64,000 bases of DNA, taken from positions 52,301 to 116,300 of the forward strand of contig NZ_JACJPY010000006.1 of NCBI RefSeq assembly GCF_014696345.1, given 5' to 3'. The notes below the pieces were generated by a model. The model saw only the letters and a list, made by a program, of their open reading frames with translations, searched no databases and had not been told where the DNA came from. Each line of letters opens with the position of its first letter. Position 1 is the stretch's first letter. The translations under genes were made by a program, and so were the position numbers. Origin of the DNA: Pseudanabaena cinerea FACHB-1277 (GTDB lineage Bacteria; Cyanobacteriota; Cyanobacteriia; Pseudanabaenales; Pseudanabaenaceae). Positions 63,601-64,000 of this stretch are shown here, in pieces.

Positions 63601-63733
63601 ACTAATTGATCAAAATAAGATTTTGGGTATTGAGGGATTCCCCGATATTCCTTTACCTAAGGGGTTAGGAGTGATCGATCTTAGCCATCCCTTCTACTGG
63701 TCTTCATTTATTTTAGTTGGCAACTGGCTATAA
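51623..63733 (+). CDS. Giant TPS-type haemagglutinin-like exoprotein with C-terminal CHAT protease domain
   Basis: A 4036-residue secreted protein. A long signal peptide (cleavage likely after SAQA, near residue 43) precedes a two-partner-secretion (FhaB-type) domain at about 44-175, with the NANG motif at 135-138. A huge Thr/Asn/Gly-rich beta-helix region follows, with repeat units including arrays of about 96 residues near 57.3-58.0 kb and 59.1-60.1 kb. After a Pro/Asp-rich hinge comes an acidic helical linker (about 3605-3665). The C-terminal CHAT domain follows, with His3883 (GTHAQF) and Cys3926 (LSACQTAVG). No TpsB outer-membrane transporter gene lies in the window. The protein probably acts outside the cell. 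Confidence 0.92.
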   Translation: MFLASRGVRKFSDSSFLIKTRQFGILSILAITANVVIPLSAQAQIAPDGTTATEIKGNAIAPTGAGTVNGGNLYHSFDKFNVPESGVVFNTGNSSVNGSSVNNIINRVTGDSPSSILGTIESRQAFPNANLYLLNANGVVFSENARLDIGGSFHVTTGTGLGFDHNQKFSVDKNSVVFPNGDPKTIQFAVAQPAAIINQGNLAVKDGKSISLTAGTVINTGSLAAPSGNVDIAAVKGNSQVQLRSPDSVLGLAVTRDIIPDNWNGTITALPKLAESLTGKAAEANQVVVKADGTIALVESPSASDIAVKDGMAIASGKINVASSSVKGGNVGIFGAQVGLVNAKIDASGATGGGTVLVGGDLQGKGTAPNAQQTYVDASSQILANGLLTGDGGKVIVWADRSTQFLGAIAARGGEISGNGGFVEVSGKENLDYRGDTDTRAPKGNTGTLLLDPTNISIAVTGGDTLASVSAFANAPANATISNLLINNATTNVVLQATNNISFGTSVNIVNNGISLTAQAGNTIFVSSDITTQGGDVRLTANDPASGAQTNSGTLTINAPITTNGGAINLQIIGAGSLSVSGNLDSGTGSITLTGNSTSANGINLSGTFTQITSSSGAITINGTSSAVNGNGIFVSGGGDSVAITSTNGTINLSGNSTNVLGGDGIQFSPVSIGSSTTIQTNGNINITGDTANPAQVGLNIRPPDPSGILIINSGNGNLTFTSDRSEFPTVGLRGSGTLTLRPFSNSANLQIGGVNTFVSESFLTTLAAAASTTGSQFQNIFIGNSTGNNAIALVDNLNITTPIFGTLNFAPITLQTASTFDAAEFAINTSTASLVINANQGISNLGNIVAAGGNVDIVTNQGSITSNPNSSIRTDSNNQSGGGVRIIAPNGSLTLGAIDTHSNAALVTGNGGNITLSTAGNISVGNLIAFATTNNNGNAGLVSFTSDNGTITFTGNTINLSANKGTPAFSGVGSSINFANNVIFNTSAFSIDTTGITNSGNVTFTTGVVSNSNTLLFINAGNGDVTSFGVAGTLAQPLGDLSINSTGTKRFNLGAIAGSISLIGGNTIVGGDLVALDSVGGNVTLGNTQLNGNLSIVANEINFTGTQTGTGNITLKPISTNVPIEIGGTSDFVLGILELTSTDLNAFSGGTFSSLIIGHADGTGAVSVIAPVTFAQPTIVRSPLGVGTVAINANITATNSLTIEAGSSISLGNSTNITSTGGALNVVLNSDRDANNSGKISIGTGALINTNGGDIVLGGGANPLTTPAVFNSFANHGATINGSLNAAGGNITINGSNVFTGSSGSNVGVHISSGAQVTTNGTGNITINGSGGIGGSNNHGVEILTIGTVVETANGNINITGTGNGTTSANNGIFIANDAVIRTTGSGSLNLTGTSNSTGSTGSGIVINRGTLAALGTGNILLNGTSGTGSTGNVGISITGLGANLGLISTTSGAITLQGTSRATGGDNNQGILLGGNATVRANSTGNITLTGTGGNGVNSNQGILIELPTSNLIVTSGALNLTGTGNGSGITNHGIAVNSGVVDAIAAAGNITMTGSAPANSFGIIFNNANIKPTNTSGNLTLNADEMESTGLTTIRGTGSLFVHPLTATRNITLGGTANANNGSLELSDAFINNLQNGFAQVFIGRSDSSGLISLGNNVVFNNPVTLRSPLTNGAINTSGFNFRNITGNVTFLANQNITAGNIIASGNTTSLTSTTGAINTSSSTIDTSADGNGGNISFSSATGLTVGSLNTASKIIGNAGAITFSNGNITFAGSSIDVSSNSGNAQNLTFGFPVTLSSPNLTINTVSSSGTSGTVTFSNTVNGTTAGVNNLTINSGSGSIAFNNSVGSSTTPLGSLFVNSTDATRFNSTVNAASLNTNASGTTQLSGNVTTTTSQIYNGAVNFTNAIQLTSTNSDIIFNSSLNGNQALTLNSGTGNITFGGNVGSSVSPLGDLTANSTGITRFNSIVNATNLTTNAGGATELNGNVTTSGTQTFNDAVTLTNAVQLDTTNSAIAFGSTVNGTQNLTLNSGIANITFAGTVGGTTALGNLVVNSGGTTQLNSINAANLTTDASGTTELNGNVTTSGTQTYNDAVTLTNAVIARTTNSNIAFNSSINGNQNLTLTAGTGNISLGVVGNSTQSIGDLILNSSGIKTISNKVFARTFTTSAGTTIVNDNISAINGISLGDFVINSNVTLTANELDFLGNGSGNGNVVIAPFSSTIAIALGGTDTTNTLNLTATDLAAFAGGTFSSLTIGNTVGENSISFAGNASFAQPTIIQSPLNSGTINTSGFDLTNTGGSLTLLANQNITTGNITASSINLTSNTGTINTSNGTLNTSSFGNGGAIDLLSTVGNAPITVGNINTSSTLTGSAGALTFGTSGLVTFAGSQINLLSVTGNAGIINLPNPVVISSNNLTINTASSSGNSGAITLGSPLNGAIANTNNLTLNAGNADVSFNGAIGNTVPLGNLSINTTGATNFSSTVRANNLTTNAGGTTTINGDISTTGAQVYNDAVTLASNTQPSTILSTFNSNITFNGTVNGNQALTLNAGSGNITLGTMGNTARLGNLIANSSSLTTFNGVVNATTVETNAGGTTNVNANINTTATQTYGDTVNLSAATIFTATDATITFNGNITGNQALRVVSGTADINFRGTVNADNLIAESGGITRFNGVNAASVFTDAVGTTELNGNITTTVSQIYNDPVSLTAAVQLQTTSAPITFNGNVTGGQNLTLNTNVGNIAFNGLVNVGNLTVNTLAESRFAQDINTTTFTTDVNGTTVILGNVTTSGIQNYQDAVLVGANSSFNSSNSTISFARLQNAAIGTPSNVTFNTGTGNLNLNAAGSLADRLGNITITNANDAIISGLFANSFTQIAGTGETRLSSAATHDLTGNFNVTSNQFSIAEAGTLNVGGNVNVQAANGITIAVSSTFSTSGAGTFDLNADTNIDGNGTFLNRGIITDTARTRSVNITAAIPDIRNEINAARIALAPSVANRSIAIGSVASGDFKIEDFAFEFLKADTVAIAANGGAVSIGSASGAFPVGMSLEIGTATSPASSIIAVPNFTLNLNVDRNLSLAASNIQLGNTTVGGDLTFTNPTTVGQSTGRLTVNGLTKFLINNPDTDIILRRGNLLNGGASFAGSQSLKMRDLELNNAADNSSITDLPTNFRNLILTLENSTINLSNTSLTGKLELTGRDIVIDQDISATSASLRGDNITIARNFTTTDSSFLGVSLGVNSSGTFQISPTSNINVAGEFFDSGTGNNAIAGNISAKSIFFNRPVNLVGDTNIVSTNAMRFFGSINGEFALKLDANGNQISMSQLGNITPLSSFTIAPNTTLAPYSVFSESSFDKDNVSINVTGDISLGNVINDRDSEVLISGQGAVTIGNITTAATIGNAGNVTVNALQNLTTGNINASAIAATGGNVQLTSSNGRISTGDVNTSGSTGGEVFYDASTAINAGVINSSGRIGNGGNVTLDPVGDVVVRSIDASSPTQGGSVTLVSTGGNLRIMDTILSSNNSACVGASICTLGGTGGQIALQTGGLGSFFVGDPTLNGSAGFFTTGLIRLEVGTIIPVLLGSTFTQGGISITPGGFLRVPPVDPPIDPKDDDTLILNPEDERILAIRDVLKKEADRYFREGNLAKAFDAIERAYVAELETFTGQSLGKEAINIENTQDLLSTVAQQTGDVAALIYPVLLDDRIEILVVPPKDRGKPFSQSTVAANQQTIQEVISDYRNNLRDVGSNDFLEQSQQLYDWIIRPIEKQLSDLKVDTLVFAMDSGLRVTPPAALHDGKQFLIQRYAIANIPAIRATRTEERNRKATRVLAMGLTESVQGFSALPSVDIEIRTISSELLQGDAFLNKEFTVNNLQNQRQQGVYNILHLGTHAQFVSDTSKESFIQFWDSRLRLSQIPKLRFDNPVIDMLTLSACQTAVGNNLGISGLAVESGARSVLASLWEVSDAGTAPLMISFYKSFPDAANKAQAMRQAQMSLLSGKVLIDQNKILGIEGFPDIPLPKGLGVIDLSHPFYWSSFILVGNWL

Positions 63734-63735
63734 TT

Positions 63736-64000
63736 AGGGCTTGCTGAAAAAGCAAGAAAAGCATACGCGCATAGGTTTTCAAGGGCAACGAAAACTGATA
63801 AAATGCAAAGAAAAGCAGCAAAAGCAAGAAAAAACCTTGCACCGATAAAAATTCATGTACCGAAAAGCCCCTATAGGACAGCTATCATTCGAGAATTTCT
63901 ACCTACCATTTGGCGGCAAACTGTCAGGAGAAAATCGATGGGTAAAATTAGCGGAACTAGTACCATGGGAACAATTTGAGAGTGAATATGCAAAACAATT
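63736..64000 (+). mobile_element. Insertion sequence, cut by window edge
   Basis: From 63736 the sequence AGGGCTTGCTGAAAAAG looks like the left end of an IS. It begins three bases after the CHAT gene stop. Within it, from 63855, an open frame encodes the start of a transposase (see next entry). The right end is outside the window, so completeness and target duplication cannot be judged. Confidence 0.7.
63855..64000 (+). CDS. IS5/IS1182-type transposase, N-terminal part
   Basis: The frame opens with MYRKAPIGQLSFENFYLPFG and continues GKLSGENRWVKLAELVPWEQ, the start of an IS5-superfamily (IS1182-like) DDE transposase with its characteristic FYLPFGGKLSG...NRWV...WE pattern. It is open to the window edge (48 codons). 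The catalytic part lies outside. Confidence 0.8.
   Translation, partial: MYRKAPIGQLSFENFYLPFGGKLSGENRWVKLAELVPWEQFESEYAKQ

Overview
The window is a piece of a cyanobacterial chromosome. The evidence is the very frequent palindrome GCGATCGC (the HIP1 signature), a light-dependent protochlorophyllide reductase, a three-His-box acyl-lipid desaturase, a pheophorbide-oxygenase-like Rieske protein, a UPF0367 protein and several small proteins of cyanobacterial type. Gene content would fit a Pseudanabaena-like genus, but that placement is inference only.

Layout. 0.1-4.8 kb: proA, a HerA-like ATPase and two response regulators. 4.8-13.6 kb: an accessory block with a decayed PIN toxin, a vWA/PP2C pair, an orphan antitoxin, a HEPN/MNT toxin-antitoxin pair, an SF2 helicase-HNH fusion, a YhcG-type nuclease with a second, internally deleted copy, two orphan antitoxins, a DUF29 gene, a gene apparently split in two by an insertion, and an ISAzo13-type relic. 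13.7-19.3 kb: AI-2E-type exporter, a probable IS605-derived non-autonomous element, livF-like ATPase, a 46-residue membrane peptide, pyrB and an ABC exporter. 19.4-27.1 kb: a second accessory block with four intact toxin-antitoxin modules, one antitoxin pseudogene and one antitoxin relic, a 1231-residue UvrD-like helicase with an internal repeat array and a nuclease-like insertion, a 132-bp direct repeat bracketing one module, and a 5'-truncated Rpn-type nuclease relic.

27.2-51.5 kb is mostly core: por, hemW, a sterol-desaturase-like gene, tRNA-Arg(CCG), a sigma/anti-sigma/Spy-like operon, a GGCT-like protein, the compact pfkA-bioD-FHA/PrsW run, an Rrf2 regulator, an ECF-type ATPase, a DUF3084 gene, desB, recQ, an FHA-GGDEF-EAL protein, a PaO-like oxygenase, a creatininase-family gene and ruvB. 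Scattered through it are a 68-bp MITE, a probable TnpB 3'-end remnant and a CHAT-domain fragment.

51.6-63.7 kb is one 4036-codon gene. It has a secretion signal, a two-partner-secretion (haemagglutinin) head, thousands of residues of beta-helix-type repeats, and a C-terminal CHAT (caspase-like) domain with its His and Cys in place. An IS starts 3 bp after its stop codon and runs off the window; no TpsB transporter is visible. This secreted beta-helix/protease fusion and the two accessory blocks are the most interesting parts of the window.
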